Source: Malus domestica (taxonomy: Eukaryota; Streptophyta; Magnoliopsida; Rosales; Rosaceae). Taken from it: a stretch of 64,000 bases of DNA. Shown here piece by piece: positions 33,001 to 44,193 of this stretch. Location of the stretch: contig NC_091661.1 of assembly GCF_042453785.1 (NCBI RefSeq), forward strand, positions 32,383,501 to 32,447,500. The letters run 5' to 3'. The translations under genes and the position numbers were made by a program. The first letter of the stretch is position 1. Each line of letters begins with the position of its first letter. The notes beneath the pieces are model-generated. The model was not told the DNA's origin. It did no database searches and saw only the letters and a program-made list of their open reading frames with translations.

Positions 33001-35275
33001 GCCAAGCTCCTACGGTCAAGTTTCTGCTGGCTCTCCTGGACATTATGGTCCAACTTCTCCAGCAAGGGGCAATTGTCATGGATCACCTTTAGGAAAGATG
33101 GCTGCTGTTAGCCAGTTTAATAGACGAAAAAGTTGGGGATATCCTGGAGGTTCTCAAACTCAAGAAAGTTCATCAACACATTGGCAAGGGCAAGCTACTG
33201 ATGGCACCAGTTCTAGCCAAGCTGAGGGAAACTCTCAAATGCTAGGTAGTTCACCATCACATCTGCATTTAAGCTCAAATGCTGGAAGCTGGAAGCAGCC
33301 AAGAGGAGGCAGTGGTATTTCTGCTGGGTACTTAGCCCAGAACATGCCAGCTTCCATCACAGTTGGCTCCCATATACAATTCACAAAGACCACGGGAGTG
33401 TCTCATGAAAAGGCTGAGGCTATCCAGTCATTGCCTGATCCTGGGGATTGGGATCCCAACTATAGGTAAGTGGACTGTTTCTTTTATTTGCTACTCAAAG
33501 CTAGGCTGATTACCATGAGAGTGCTACATTTTCTTTCATTAATAGATGATGGCAGTCAATATGTCCTATAGGATGGTAGTTTTATAACTCAGTAAGTATA
33601 CCAGATAACTGAAAGAAGTGGGGCCCTGTTAGTCCCATGAAACATGGTTGGTTGGTAAAGACCATAGCTTGGGTAATGGTTTTTGTTTGCACATGGTAAT
33701 TCATTATGACCTATATGATCTCTTAAACTATACTTGGTCCAGTCATGATAATCTTTCACTTTTCCAACTAATGCATTTTAAGAATGATATAGTACAAAAT
33801 TATTGCATTGTTTGCACATGGTGAAGCAAATCATTAATGGGTTTATCCATACGTTACTTGACCATGATGGTAGTATCTACTATTGAGCAGCATATTAAAG
33901 TTGAATACCAATTTGCTAACAGTTTATTGGGCTTCTTCATTGGAATTTATATAGGCTCAAGTGGATGGTTTACTTTTTGCAGTCATCTATCAATCTATCA
34001 ACCTCATATTTGTTTAGAATTTGATGTGTATTTTTTTTTTTGGGGTCCATTCTCATTGCAGTGATGAACTTCTTCTGCAAGAAGATGGTTCGGATGTAAG
34101 CTGCTTTACTGCTGAGTTCAGCCAAGGCATGCATTTTAGTTCTGCAGAAACATTGGTTGGGTCCGGAAGATTTAACCATGCGCCAAATTCAAGCACGGGC
34201 CCATCCTTTCAAAGGTAAGTTATATCATTGATCAAGTTTATTGAGTTAGTTACTCTGAAATTATGTTAGCAAGTTCAAGAAATCTACATTAGTTGTTTTT
34301 CTCGACGGGAATTGTATGTATACAGTATACTAGTATGTTCCACATAACTGATGCATTATGTAGTAACTTTAAGACGTGGATGGATCCCCAACAAGATATT
34401 TACACACTTTGTTTTCCTCATCTGAAAATTTTGTGTAAGCATATATTGCAGAAACCTGAGGCAGTCTTCGGTAAACTTTAAAACACGTGGATGGATGTGT
34501 AATGGTACATTCAAAAGTTTCCATTGCAAAATGTAAAAAGTTTTATTGTGTTATGTGCAATTAATATGGAGGTTTCTAATAGTAAACATTTCTCCTTATG
34601 AAAATAGTGTGAAGATTACAATTGACACATTTCTGTGCCTGTGCTTTGGAATAGAGTTCATTCTTATCGTATTCTTATTCCTTTGTCCTAGCTTGATTTT
34701 GATTACAATTGTCTACCATCTCTTCAGACAAAATGGACCCATTCAATCATATCCACATTCCGAGGTGGGTAGCCCTCCTCCAACTACTGAACCACTTGCA
34801 GGATACATGCGTTTGTCAAAACCTTCTCATTTCATGCCTCACATATCACAAAATTCTCCAAGCCGCTTGGGACAGCAATATCAGCGATCAAATCATGGAC
34901 GACCCACCAATTCTCGTGGTAATGATTGGAATCATATGAAGATGCAGCCCCCTTCTCCCAATTTTAACTCTGGAGGCCCACATTCTCCAGGAAATAGCTC
35001 ATTCAGCAATGGCATGTCATGGGGTACTTTCTGACTTTACATCATAAGCCATACCTACCTTCCACTTTCCTTTGTTTGCCATCTTCCTAGTAAAAAAATG
35101 TGCCAAGCTGTATAATGTCTTTATGGGAGACGGGGGGATTGAATGGAGGGTTTTGGGGAGCTGAGAACATTTAAACTAATTGTGGCATTCTATTGTAGGG
35201 CATAGAGCCAGTCATCCCATCACTAGCATTCCACCTGCATCTCGAGGAAGAAAGGACTATGGAAGGATTTCTTGA
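26732..35275 (+). CDS. YAK1: YAK1 dual-specificity (DYRK-family) protein kinase, 951 aa
   Basis: Eighteen exons join in frame: 26732-26878, 27544-27743, 28067-28220, 28294-28403, 28540-28609, 28714-28796, 28882-28963, 29052-29092, 29187-29309, 31116-31266, 31471-31585, 31705-31787, 31881-31955, 32471-32545, 32645-33465, 34062-34214, 34728-35023 and 35199-35275 (2856 nt). The kinase domain spans about 117-470: G-loop GHGTFG (124-129), catalytic lysine in VAVKIIK (K146), HCDLKPEN (242-249, with the DYRK-type HCD instead of HRD), DFG (266-268) and activation-loop YSY (Y278, Y280) before SRYYRSPE. The DYRK tyrosine is autophosphorylated during folding (family knowledge). The long C-terminal half is rich in S, G, Q, Y and P and likely disordered. 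Plant YAK1 acts in TOR-linked growth control and stress responses. Intron 9 carries a 1-kb repeat. Confidence 0.95.
29457..30460. mobile_element. Repeat inserted in YAK1 intron 9, with inverted GCGCCTAGGCGCC-type ends
   Basis: The left end reads AATGTTTTAAAAAATGCGCC and the right end, inverted, AATGTTTAAAAGGCGAAGG. Next to each lie copies of the motif GCGCCTAGGCG in opposite orientation. The middle holds a (CTT)n tract (29665-29695), a long (GA)n tract (29970-30055) and a 90-100 bp segment repeated three times around GTGGGGGATGTATGTGGA (29930, 30065, 30185). No coding capacity. It makes intron 9 1.8 kb long, by far the largest of the gene. Confidence 0.6.
29970..30055. repeat. (GA)n microsatellite
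   Basis: This is about 85 bases of almost pure GA, with a second shorter run at 30117-30135. The arginine/glutamate and leucine/serine frames over it are artefacts. It is a candidate polymorphic marker inside YAK1. Confidence 0.9.
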
Positions 35276-36450
35276 TGTTGAAATTAGTTTTTGTACTGTG
35301 AAAAATCAGACCATGAGAGCTGGCAAGAACATTGTACAACTTGTACTCAATGGTTCACTTAGCTAGTGGGCTCATGCGATGAAATCCTCAGCCAGATCAT
35401 GCTCACTCATTGTGCTTGCAAAATATAATTTGTGGTTATTGATTATCTTGTCTTGTTTTAATGCGTCTAGTTTTTGCTTCCGTCAATGTCTTCAATTTTC
35501 TCATCTATATATCAAATGCCGGAATTTTAATTTAGATAGTGTCTGAAATTGCTTTTATGTGTTTGAAGGAATTTAACCTAGTTATTGAGATTAATTGCAG
35601 CTGCTGAAATGAATTTCGAGAGTTGTGTAAATTGATGAATGGAGTTCAGAATTAACAGTGGGATTTTGGGATGTTTGTAATGCAGCACCATAAATGTATT
35701 TACAAAATATTTAGTGGTTCATTTAGATGTGTTTTTGAATACTAATTACTATAGTTCCGTTGTTGAATTGGCGTTTGTGCGTTGGAATTCTTTTCCTTTG
35801 TTAGTTGTTTAATGTTTCTGTTGTTCCGAGTCTTTTTTTCTTATTTTTGATCTTGGTATCAAGTTACTTAACCCTGTTTCATAAGCTGACCTCCATTTCC
35901 CAATTATATAGGACTATGATAGGAGGCTCGGCAATGCCAGTAATAGTAATAGGATGCTTTTTAATTTGAAGCTTACCAACTGTCAAAGAGTTTTTGCCGG
36001 TATTGTTTAGGTGAATGACTGCATGCTATCTTCGGCCTTGCTTTAGCTTGTAAGTATGCAGGTCTTGTATGGCGCCATTGTTTCTTCCTCTTCTCGTCTT
36101 ATCCTTAAATTGATGACATAGTGAGTGTAGAACTTATAATTGGGTTGACTTGTAAGGGGTATTTGAACTAAATTGACAAAAAAAAAAAAAAAAAAAAACT
36201 CATCAACTAACTTGGTGGATGACAATATTCATGAGTTTGAAACATAAAGGACCACGCTGTTGATGTGTTAGGATTTTGTGATACTAACCCCTAATTATTT
36301 TATACTTGTAAACAGTGATGATATACTCTTGAATCGCTATCAAATAGGGAGTGATTTACGATTCCTTTATTTAGTCTTTTAATTGAATAAAATTGATTGG
36401 GTAAATCAAGGATACATTAAGGAGCATAGAAATAAAAAAACTGAAAGAAA
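35276..36450. other. YAK1 3' UTR and intergenic sequence
   Basis: T-rich sequence follows the stop codon, consistent with a 3' UTR. A run of about 20 A lies at 36179-36199. No gene is visible before the LINE begins near 36.5 kb. Confidence 0.5.
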
Positions 36451-36686
36451 ATCCCTTCCCTTTTAAATAACCTTATACGTCGGCCGTTTGGCTCTCTAGG
36501 ATGAACCCTAGGAGAGCGTTGGCATCAGTTTGTTGGATGTTTCTGGTCGACAAACTCAGGCCGCTCTAACTTTAGAGGTGGTGAAGCAGAAGACAAATGG
36601 TGTGGCGGATAGTACCGCAACTAGTCGAGAAGGTGTTCAAGGGCTGTTTGTGGACTTGGATGTAGGTAACAAGGGGATTGAGCACT

Positions 36687-37066
36687 ATGGAAGACATGGT
36701 CTCCAAATTTTTCGAGCAATTTGTTATCACGAAAGATGAACAACAGATACTTGTGGTTGATGCAAAGGAGGCGTCGACACTGAGATCTTCAAAAGTTTTC
36801 TTGGTGGGGAAGGTGTTAATACACAAGCCCTTCAACAAGGAAACTTTCAAGCGTCAAATGGGAAACTTGTGGAAACCCAAAGTGAATGTATTTATCATGG
36901 ATTTGGAGAACGATATATTTGCGTTTGGGTTCAACACGAAGCAAGAGAGGACTGTGATCCAACCCCGGGGGGGGGGGGTCCATGGCTGTATAATAAGCAA
37001 TATTTACTAGTACTGGAAGAGGCAGATAATGTAACACAGCCATTGAAGGTGCTGTTATCCTATCAG
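36687..37066 (+). pseudogene. LINE ORF1 N-terminal part (DUF4283), before the copia insertion
   Basis: Starting at ATG 36687 (MEDMVSKFFEQF), the frame reads KVFLVGKVLIHKPFNKETF, LWKPKVNVFIMDLENDIFAF and GFNTKQERTVIQ, typical of the RNA-binding-like DUF4283 domain of plant LINEs. A run of about 11 G near 36966 shifts the frame; the next frame continues GPWLYNKQYLLVL and PLKVLLSYQDF up to the insertion point. Confidence 0.75.
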
Positions 37067-37071
37067 GACTT
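37067..37071. repeat. Target-site duplication of the copia element (left)
   Basis: GACTT here matches GACTT at 42365-42369 exactly. Confidence 0.95.
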
Positions 37072-37669
37072 TGTTGGTATATGGTCCAGCCCATGATCAA
37101 TGTTCTAGATTATTCTAGTAAGCAAGAGAGATGGCTGGAGCATGCTAGACAATTCTAGCATGTTATTAAGTTGATGGAAGAAGCTAGAGAGTACTAGCTT
37201 CCTTGGTTGCAAATGGAAAGATCTAGAAGCCACACTTTTGTGGCTAGTCTAGATCTTTCTATGCTAGAGGTTTGAAGAATACACTAGAAACTAGTAGAAT
37301 GCCAAACCCTCACCTATAAATATGGGTGTGATGTTGTAGTGAAACAAAAAATCAAGAGAGTAGTGAGTAGCAAAGGATCAAGTCCAAAGCTAGAGTTCCA
37401 CTCCAAGAGTGAGAGTGAGAGTGTTCCACTACACATTGTGTGAGTGAAGTTTAGTGTGATAGAAAGTGTGTGTCCTACTTTCTTGTATCCATCAAGCCTT
37501 GTCTTTGGCTTGGTAAGACTACTCTTGTTGTACTCATCTTTTCATATAGTGAAGATTGATCCTTGTTTGGTGGACGTAGGCATAAATTGCCGAACCACAT
37601 AAATTTTTGGTGTCCATTTTCTACTTTACTTTGTGCATTCTCTATCTTGTAGTACCGACATCCCTAACA
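37072..37669 (+). repeat. 5' LTR of the copia element
   Basis: 598 bases, TG...CA. It contains a TATA-like CTATAAATATGG at about 37314-37325, a likely promoter, and inverted CTAGA-rich motifs (for example TGCTAGACAATTCTAGCA) in the first 130 bases. Confidence 0.95.
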
Positions 37670-37704
37670 AGTGGTATCAGAGCCCGGTTGGCTCGTACTA
37701 CGAG

Positions 37705-40700
37705 ATGGAAGGAAGTGGCACTATGATCAAACTCACCAACTCCAATTGGGTAACATGGAAGCCAAGGATGGAGGACATTCTCTATTGCAAGGATTTGCAT
37801 GAGCCAATTGAAGGAGATGCCGCTAAGCCCGAGAGCATGTCCGATGCCGAGTGGAAGAAGATGAATCGCAAGGCTATTGGCACAATTAGACAATGGGTGG
37901 ATGATAGTGTTTTTCACCATGTGTCTAATGAAACCAATGCTCGCGAGTTTTGGACGAAGCTTGAGTCCTTGTTCGAGAAGAAGACCCCAGCCAAGAAAGC
38001 CTTCTTGATCAAAGAGCTCATCAATGTGAAGTACAAGGATGGTTTAAGTGTAGCAGAACACTTGAACAATTTCCAGAATATCATCAACCAGTTGGCTACT
38101 ATGAAAATGACGATCGAGGACGAGCTACAAGCGCTCTTGTTACTTGGATCCTTGCCAGACAGTTGGGAGACCTTTGTGGTGAGTATAAGTAACTCTGCTT
38201 CTAATGGTGTTCTTACTCTTGATAATGTTAAAAATAGCATGCTCAATGAAGAAACAAGGAGAAAGACTTCTGGCACAGATAGCAGCCAAGTATTTGTCAC
38301 AGAGAACCGCGGAAGAAGCAAGAGTAGAGGGCCTAGAGGTCATGGCAGGAGTCCTAGCCGATCCAAGTCAAGGTTCAGGGGTGCATGCCACCATTGTGGC
38401 AAAGAAGGCCATATGAAGAAAAATTGTCGAGTTTGGAAGAGAGAGCAAAGGGAAGGAAACAATCAGAAGAAAGATGATACTGGCAATACCACCGCTGTCA
38501 TATGTGGTGATGTACCAGAAATATTGTCTGTTGGTGAATGTCTGCATATGGGCAACTCTGACAGAGACATTGAATGGATCTTTGATAATGGAGCTTCCTT
38601 CCATGCTACGTCCAAACGGGAGTTCTTCAGTACATACAAAGAAGGTGACTTTGGCATAGTGAAGATGGGGAATGAAAGCTATTCCAAAATTCTTGGAATT
38701 GGTGATATCTGCTTAAGAACTAATCTCGGCTGCCAATTGATGTTGAAAGATGTGAGACATATTCCTGATATACGTCTCAATCTGATATCCATCGGTACCC
38801 TTGATCGACAAGGATATTATCACCATATTGGCGAAGGAAAATTGAAGCTTACTAAAGGCTTAATGGTGGTAGCAAGAGCACGACTTTGTTGTACGTTGTA
38901 CCGGTCAAATGCCAAGGTTTTGAAAGGTGAGTTGAATGCTGTGGAAGACTCATCTCTAGACTTGTGGCATAAGAGGCTAGGCCACATGAGCGAGAAAGGC
39001 CTACAAGTTTTGGCAAAGAAGTCTCATATTCCCTTTGCCAAAGGTACGTCGTTAAACTCTTGTGAGCATTGTTTATTCGGAAAACAAAGAAGAGTTAGTT
39101 TTTCTGTTTCATCTACAAAGAAAGGAAACTTGTTAGATCTTGTTTATTCAGATGTGTGTGGTCCCATGGAAGTCGAGTCACTTGGAAGAAATAAATATTT
39201 TGTTACTTATATTGATGATGCTTCACGAAGGGTGTGGGTGTATTTGTTGAAATCCAAAGACCAGGTGTTTCAGACATTCCAGGAGTTCCATGCCATGGTG
39301 GAGAGGGAAACTGGGAAACCTCTCAAGTGCCTTCGTAGCGACAACGGCGGCGAGTACACATCTCACCAGTTTAGAGAGTATTGTGTAAAACATGGCATAC
39401 GTCATGAGAAGACAGTTCCTGGAACTCCACATCATAACGGTGTTGCTGAAAGAATGAATCGAACCATCATGGAGAAAGTTAGGTGTATGTTGAGGACTGC
39501 AAAGTTATCTAAGCAGTTCTGGGGTGAAGCTGTAAGGACAGCCTGCTATTTGATCAACCGATCTCCATCAGTACCATTAGGTCTTGATGTTCCAGAGAGA
39601 GTATGGACTGGTAATGATGTGTCTTACTCTCATCTGAAGGTGTTTGGTTGCAAAGCTTTTGTGCATGTGCCCAAAGAGCAGAGATCGAAGTTAGACTACA
39701 AAGCTACACCGTGCATCTTTCTTGGTTATGGCGGTGAAGATTTTGGTTACAGATTATGGGACCCATACCAGAAGAAGTTTATCCGAAGTAGAGACGTGGT
39801 CTTTTATGAAGAACAAACAATTGGGGATTCGGATAAAGAGGCACAACCAGATGGCGCAGTCAGAGGAGTTGATCCATTAGCTTCAGATGAAGAAAGTCAC
39901 GATGACATCCCTGAAGCAACTGCCAATGAAGTGCCTGCAGAATCAGATAATGCTGATCAAGAGGAGCCTGATCAAGATGTGCCAGACCATGAGATTGCTG
40001 ATCAGGGGGAGCCTAGTCAAGAAGAGCAGATTCAAGGAGAATCCAATCAGGGGGAGCCTTTAGCCCCGCAAGAGAATGAAGATCAGGTCAGAAGATCCAT
40101 CAGAAGTCGAAGACCGTCTACCAAGTATTCTTCATCAGAGTATATCATGTTGACTAATTATGGAGAGCCCGAAACATATGAGGAGGCCAGAGCTCATAAC
40201 GACAGTGACAAATGGATGAAGGCAATGGAGTCGGAGATGGATTCCTTATCAAAGAATGATACCTATGAGCTGGTGGAGCTTCCAAAGGGCAGGAAAGCAT
40301 TGAAAAACAAGTGGGTGTTCAAATTGAAAAGAGACGACAACATGACAAGGTACAAGGCTCGTTTGGTTGTCAAAGGTTTTGGTCAAAAGAAAGGAGTTGA
40401 CTTTGATGAGATTTTCTCACCGGTGGTGAAGATGACTTCCATTCGAGTTATCCTTGGTATGGCAGCAAGCATGGATCTTGAGCTCGAGCAGTTAGATGTT
40501 AAAACTGCATTTCTCCACGGCAATTTAGAAGAGGAGATATACATGGAGCAACCCAAAGGCTTTGAAGTCAAAGGTAAAGAAAATTTGGTGTGCAAGCTCA
40601 AGAAAAGCTTATATGGTCTTAAGCAGGCTCCGAGACAGTGGAATAAGAAGTTCAACTCATTCATGGTGAGTAATGGGTACAAGAGAACTCATGCTGACTC

Positions 40701-41718
40701 TTGTGTCTATATCAAACAATTTTCTGGAGGTAAATTCATCATCTTATTGCTTTATGTTGATGACATGTTGATTGTCGGACAAGATACCTCTATGATTAAA
40801 AAGCTCAAAGAAGAGTTATCTAAGTCCTTTGACATGAAGGACTTAGGGCCAGCCAAGCAGATTTTGGGCATGGATATAATTCGTGACAGAAAATCCAAGA
40901 AGTTGTGGCTGTCACAAGAAAAGTATGTTGAACGGGTGCTTGAAAGGTTCAACATGAAAACAGCCAAATCGGTAAGCTCACCTTTAGCCAATCATATCAA
41001 GTTGAGCAAAGAGTCGTGTCCAAAAACATATGAAGAAAAGGAGAAAATGGCAGTTGTTCCCTACTCTTCAGTAGTAGGAAGTATCATGTATGCAATGGTG
41101 TGCACACGGCCAGATATTGCTCATGCAGTAGGTGTGGTGAGCAGGTTTCTCTCTAATCCAGGGAAAGACCATTGGGAAGCTGTTAAGTGGATTCTCAGAT
41201 ATTTGAAGGGGACTTCTAAGATGTGCTTGTGCTTTGGCGGTTCCAAACCAATCTTGGAAGGATTTACAGATGCTGACATGGGAGGTGACCTGGATGGTAG
41301 AAAATCTACGTCTGGGTACTTGTTTACTTTTGCAGGGGGAGCCGTGTCTTGGCAATCCAAGTTGCAAAAGTGTGTTGCTTTGTCTACAACCGAGGCTGAA
41401 TACATAGCCGCTACAGAAGCATGCAAGGAGTTGTTGTGGCTGAAGCGGTTTCTCCAAGAGTTGGGTTTGAAACAAAGTGATTATGGCGTTTATTGTGATA
41501 GTCAGAGTGCTCTGGATTTGAGCAAGAACACTGCATACCATTCACGCACCAAGCACATTGATATTCGTTATCACTGGATTAGAGATGCTATCGAGAACAA
41601 GATGCTACAGCTGAAGAAGATTCATACCGATAATAATTCTTCAGACATGTTGACAAAGGTGGTCACAAAATCAAAGTTGGAATTCTGCATTAAGGCTGCT
41701 GGGATGGACTCCAGGTAA
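37705..41718 (+). CDS. Copia gag-pol polyprotein, 1337 aa
   Basis: Start ATG 37705 (MEGSGTMIKLTNSNW) lies just after the primer-binding site; the open frame further upstream has no ATG and runs into the LTR. Domains in order: UBN2-type gag (about 1-200), CCHC zinc knuckle CHHCGKEGHMKKNC (about 228-241), protease with D-N-G-A-S (D294-N295-G296), GAG-pre-integrase (LWHKRLGHMSEKGL), integrase with D483, D546 and E582 (35 residues between the last two), reverse transcriptase with YVDD (1017-1020) and RNase H ending in the SKNTAYHSRTKHIDIRYH motif. The protease site normally reads DSG or DTG, so DNG is unusual and may matter. Otherwise all catalytic residues are present and no stop interrupts the frame. 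Tnt1/Tork-like lineage is a guess. Confidence 0.95.
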   Translation: MEGSGTMIKLTNSNWVTWKPRMEDILYCKDLHEPIEGDAAKPESMSDAEWKKMNRKAIGTIRQWVDDSVFHHVSNETNAREFWTKLESLFEKKTPAKKAFLIKELINVKYKDGLSVAEHLNNFQNIINQLATMKMTIEDELQALLLLGSLPDSWETFVVSISNSASNGVLTLDNVKNSMLNEETRRKTSGTDSSQVFVTENRGRSKSRGPRGHGRSPSRSKSRFRGACHHCGKEGHMKKNCRVWKREQREGNNQKKDDTGNTTAVICGDVPEILSVGECLHMGNSDRDIEWIFDNGASFHATSKREFFSTYKEGDFGIVKMGNESYSKILGIGDICLRTNLGCQLMLKDVRHIPDIRLNLISIGTLDRQGYYHHIGEGKLKLTKGLMVVARARLCCTLYRSNAKVLKGELNAVEDSSLDLWHKRLGHMSEKGLQVLAKKSHIPFAKGTSLNSCEHCLFGKQRRVSFSVSSTKKGNLLDLVYSDVCGPMEVESLGRNKYFVTYIDDASRRVWVYLLKSKDQVFQTFQEFHAMVERETGKPLKCLRSDNGGEYTSHQFREYCVKHGIRHEKTVPGTPHHNGVAERMNRTIMEKVRCMLRTAKLSKQFWGEAVRTACYLINRSPSVPLGLDVPERVWTGNDVSYSHLKVFGCKAFVHVPKEQRSKLDYKATPCIFLGYGGEDFGYRLWDPYQKKFIRSRDVVFYEEQTIGDSDKEAQPDGAVRGVDPLASDEESHDDIPEATANEVPAESDNADQEEPDQDVPDHEIADQGEPSQEEQIQGESNQGEPLAPQENEDQVRRSIRSRRPSTKYSSSEYIMLTNYGEPETYEEARAHNDSDKWMKAMESEMDSLSKNDTYELVELPKGRKALKNKWVFKLKRDDNMTRYKARLVVKGFGQKKGVDFDEIFSPVVKMTSIRVILGMAASMDLELEQLDVKTAFLHGNLEEEIYMEQPKGFEVKGKENLVCKLKKSLYGLKQAPRQWNKKFNSFMVSNGYKRTHADSCVYIKQFSGGKFIILLLYVDDMLIVGQDTSMIKKLKEELSKSFDMKDLGPAKQILGMDIIRDRKSKKLWLSQEKYVERVLERFNMKTAKSVSSPLANHIKLSKESCPKTYEEKEKMAVVPYSSVVGSIMYAMVCTRPDIAHAVGVVSRFLSNPGKDHWEAVKWILRYLKGTSKMCLCFGGSKPILEGFTDADMGGDLDGRKSTSGYLFTFAGGAVSWQSKLQKCVALSTTEAEYIAATEACKELLWLKRFLQELGLKQSDYGVYCDSQSALDLSKNTAYHSRTKHIDIRYHWIRDAIENKMLQLKKIHTDNNSSDMLTKVVTKSKLEFCIKAAGMDSR

Positions 41719-41766
41719 CTTGGAGTCATGATCGGAATTCCTCCCTCATGGACTGGAGGGGGAGAT

Positions 41767-42364
41767 TGTTGGTATATGGTCCAGCCCATGATCAATGTTC
41801 TAGATTATTCTAGTAAGCAAGAGAGATGGCTGGAGCATGCTAGACAATTCTAGCATGTTATTAAGTTGATGGAAGAAGCTAGAGAGTACTAGCTTCCTTG
41901 GTTGCAAATGGAAAGATCTAGAAGCCACACTTTTGTGGCTAGTCTAGATCTTTCTATGCTAGAGGTTTGAAGAATACACTAGAAACTAGTAGAATGCCAA
42001 ACCCTCACCTATAAATATGGGTGTGATGTTGTAGTGAAACAAAAAATCAAGAGAGTAGTGAGTAGCAAAGGATCAAGTCCAAAGCTAGAGTTCCACTCCA
42101 AGAGTGAGAGTGAGAGTGTTCCACTACACATTGTGTGAGTGAAGTTTAGTGTGATAGAAAGAGTGTGTCCTACTTTCTTGTATCCATCAAGCCTTGTCTT
42201 TGGCTTGGTAAGACTACTCTTGTTGTACTCATCTTTTCATATAGTGAAGATTGATCCTTGTTTGGTGGACGTAGGCATAAATTGCCGAACCACATAAATT
42301 TTTGGTGTCCATTTTCTACTTTACTTTGTGCATTCTCTATCTTGTAGTACCGACATCCCTAACA
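41767..42364 (+). repeat. 3' LTR of the copia element
   Basis: 598 bases, one visible substitution from the 5' LTR. It is followed by target-site copy GACTT at 42365-42369. Confidence 0.95.
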
Positions 42365-43375
42365 GACTTTTGGGTTCAGATTAAAGAACTTCTGATTTGT
42401 TACATGACGAGACAAATGGGTAAACTTCTAGGCAACCACTTGGGGAGTACATTTTATCTGGCCAAAGTTGAGAGGAGGAGCAATATGGGTGCATTCTCAT
42501 AATCAGGGTTTGTATTAATGTTTTTAAGCCCATGCGACGATGTATGACGGTTCAAATTGATGGCTCTATGGTGACGGTGGACGTTCGTTATGAAAAACTA
42601 CCCCTAACGTGCTTTCTTTGTGGGATGATGGATTCTATTGAGGACCAGTGTGAGAAATTTTGTGGAAAAAATGATGATGATAAAGCTAAGCATGGTTCCA
42701 AGATGATGTTGTATCCTCTGAATATAGGAAACCATCGGAGAAACGCTTTGGTTTGGGTCCTGAGCCTGGATGGTTTATGAGAGTTCTGAATTCTATGGAG
42801 GTCGATGGAATGTAGGAGGAGGATGAAGTTGCAGCGCATATTCCGGAAATGGTGGGGCAGCGGTTAGATGACTGGACGACGGACGAAAATTCCATGAATG
42901 AATCTAGTTGGGGGTTACAACGCGACGATGAAACACATAACCGACAAATAAGGCCATTCATACTTGACCTTAATGATTTAGCACTGTTTTTGGATGCAAC
43001 TAATAATTCCACGGCAATCATTCCTTATGAAGCTGCACCTATTTTATGTCAGAGTCAGCGCAATAATGACGAGAAAAGAATGAGCACAGTTATACAGCAA
43101 TCTTTGGACCCTCATAACATCATTATGATTTTTGGAATGCAAATTCAAAAGGAGAATTTACACCTCCCTATTGAAGATGTTGTTATGCTGGACCAATACC
43201 AAGTTCAACTTGGGCTTGAGATTATGATTGTTACTAGAGGCTGGAGAAAAGTGCTCAACCAAATGCAATCCGAAATGGAACTAGAAAAGGTTACTGTTGT
43301 ACATGAGGAATGGATGGTAACACGAAAAGGGCAGTGGGGGAAAGCAAGTTTTGGGATGGGACATAACTAAATGGT
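42365..43375 (+). pseudogene. LINE ORF1 continuation and linker
   Basis: Directly after the copia element the frame resumes WVQIKELLICYMTRQMGKLL, the usual continuation of the DUF4283 region. It is followed near 42530-42670 by a CCHC-like knuckle region (VDVRYEKLPLTCFLCG, then IEDQCEKF). The rest, to about 43375, is low-conservation linker. Confidence 0.65.
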
Positions 43376-43646
43376 CATTAGGATCCGACCCTTTTAATTT
43401 GGCCCATTTTATCTATGGCAATTAGACACATGAACAGATAAGAAATGAACAGGGTGGGGGTACAGCATACACTGCTCGAATGAGACAAAGAAGAGCACAA
43501 CGGAAGCTCCCTGAGTTGGGGAAGAGAAGTGAACGAGAAATGGGTGATAATTGGAATAGGCATGAACCCAAGCGAAGGTTTGTGGTGTATTCTTTTATGA
43601 ATTCTACAACGGCGGAGGCTGATGAGTATTAGCCCGGCCGCAACTA

Positions 43647-44193
43647 ATGAGTTGTGTAAGCTGGAATTGCCGGGGGCTTGGGAACTACCGGGCAATTCAT
43701 GCACTGAAGAGACTAGTTCTCTCAAAAGAACCTAGTGTGGTTTTTCTATGCGAAACAAAAAGCTCAGTGGAGTATATGGAGAGATTAAAATCACAATTAA
43801 AGTTTGATTTTATTTTTACAGTACTTAGTAAAGGACGTTCGGGAGGTTTATATGTGATGTGGAAGTAGGAGGCCAATCTCTGTGTGAACATATTCTCTTA
43901 ACCATATAAACTTGGAAGTAGGTGGATTGAAGGATAGAGAGCAATGGAGATTGACATTCTTATATGGTTTTCCGGTGGAGAATGATCGCCATAAATCATA
44001 GTCATTACTTGAATGATTGTATACGAACTCGACCCTACCTTGGTGTTGTGTGGGGGGATTTTAATGAAGTATTATATGCGGATAAACATGAAGGGGGAGA
44101 CTTGAGAAGCGATAGACAAATGGAGGGATTTCGTAATGCATTGGAAACTTGCCAACTTACAGATTTGGGTTTCATTGGATACAAATTTACCTA
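43647..44193 (+). pseudogene. LINE ORF2 endonuclease domain remnant
   Basis: SCVSWNCRGLGNYRAIHALK, then PSVVFLCETKSS, marks the start of the apurinic/apyrimidinic-type endonuclease of plant L1 ORF2. Continuation after stops near 43868 gives YLGVVWGDFNEVLYADKHEG. The catalytic N and E positions (WNCRG, ETK) are still readable, but stops break the domain. Confidence 0.75.

Larger units (their letters stand above)
37072..42364 (+). mobile_element. Intact Ty1/copia LTR retrotransposon, very young
   Basis: LTRs at 37072-37669 and 41767-42364 are both 598 bp, TGTTGGTATA...CCCTAACA, and differ by one base that I can find (AAAGTGTG versus AAAGAGTG). A perfect 5-bp duplication GACTT flanks it. The primer-binding site GTGGTATCAGAGCCC (initiator tRNA-Met) starts at 37671 and a polypurine tract GGAGGGGGAGAT precedes the right LTR. 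One uninterrupted polyprotein frame fills the interior. The near-identical LTRs imply very recent insertion, younger than every other element here. Confidence 0.95.

Noticed and set aside
37633..37704. N-terminal extension of the copia polyprotein into the LTR
   Set aside because: It starts at GTG within the 5' LTR and crosses the primer-binding site; the first ATG is at 37705.
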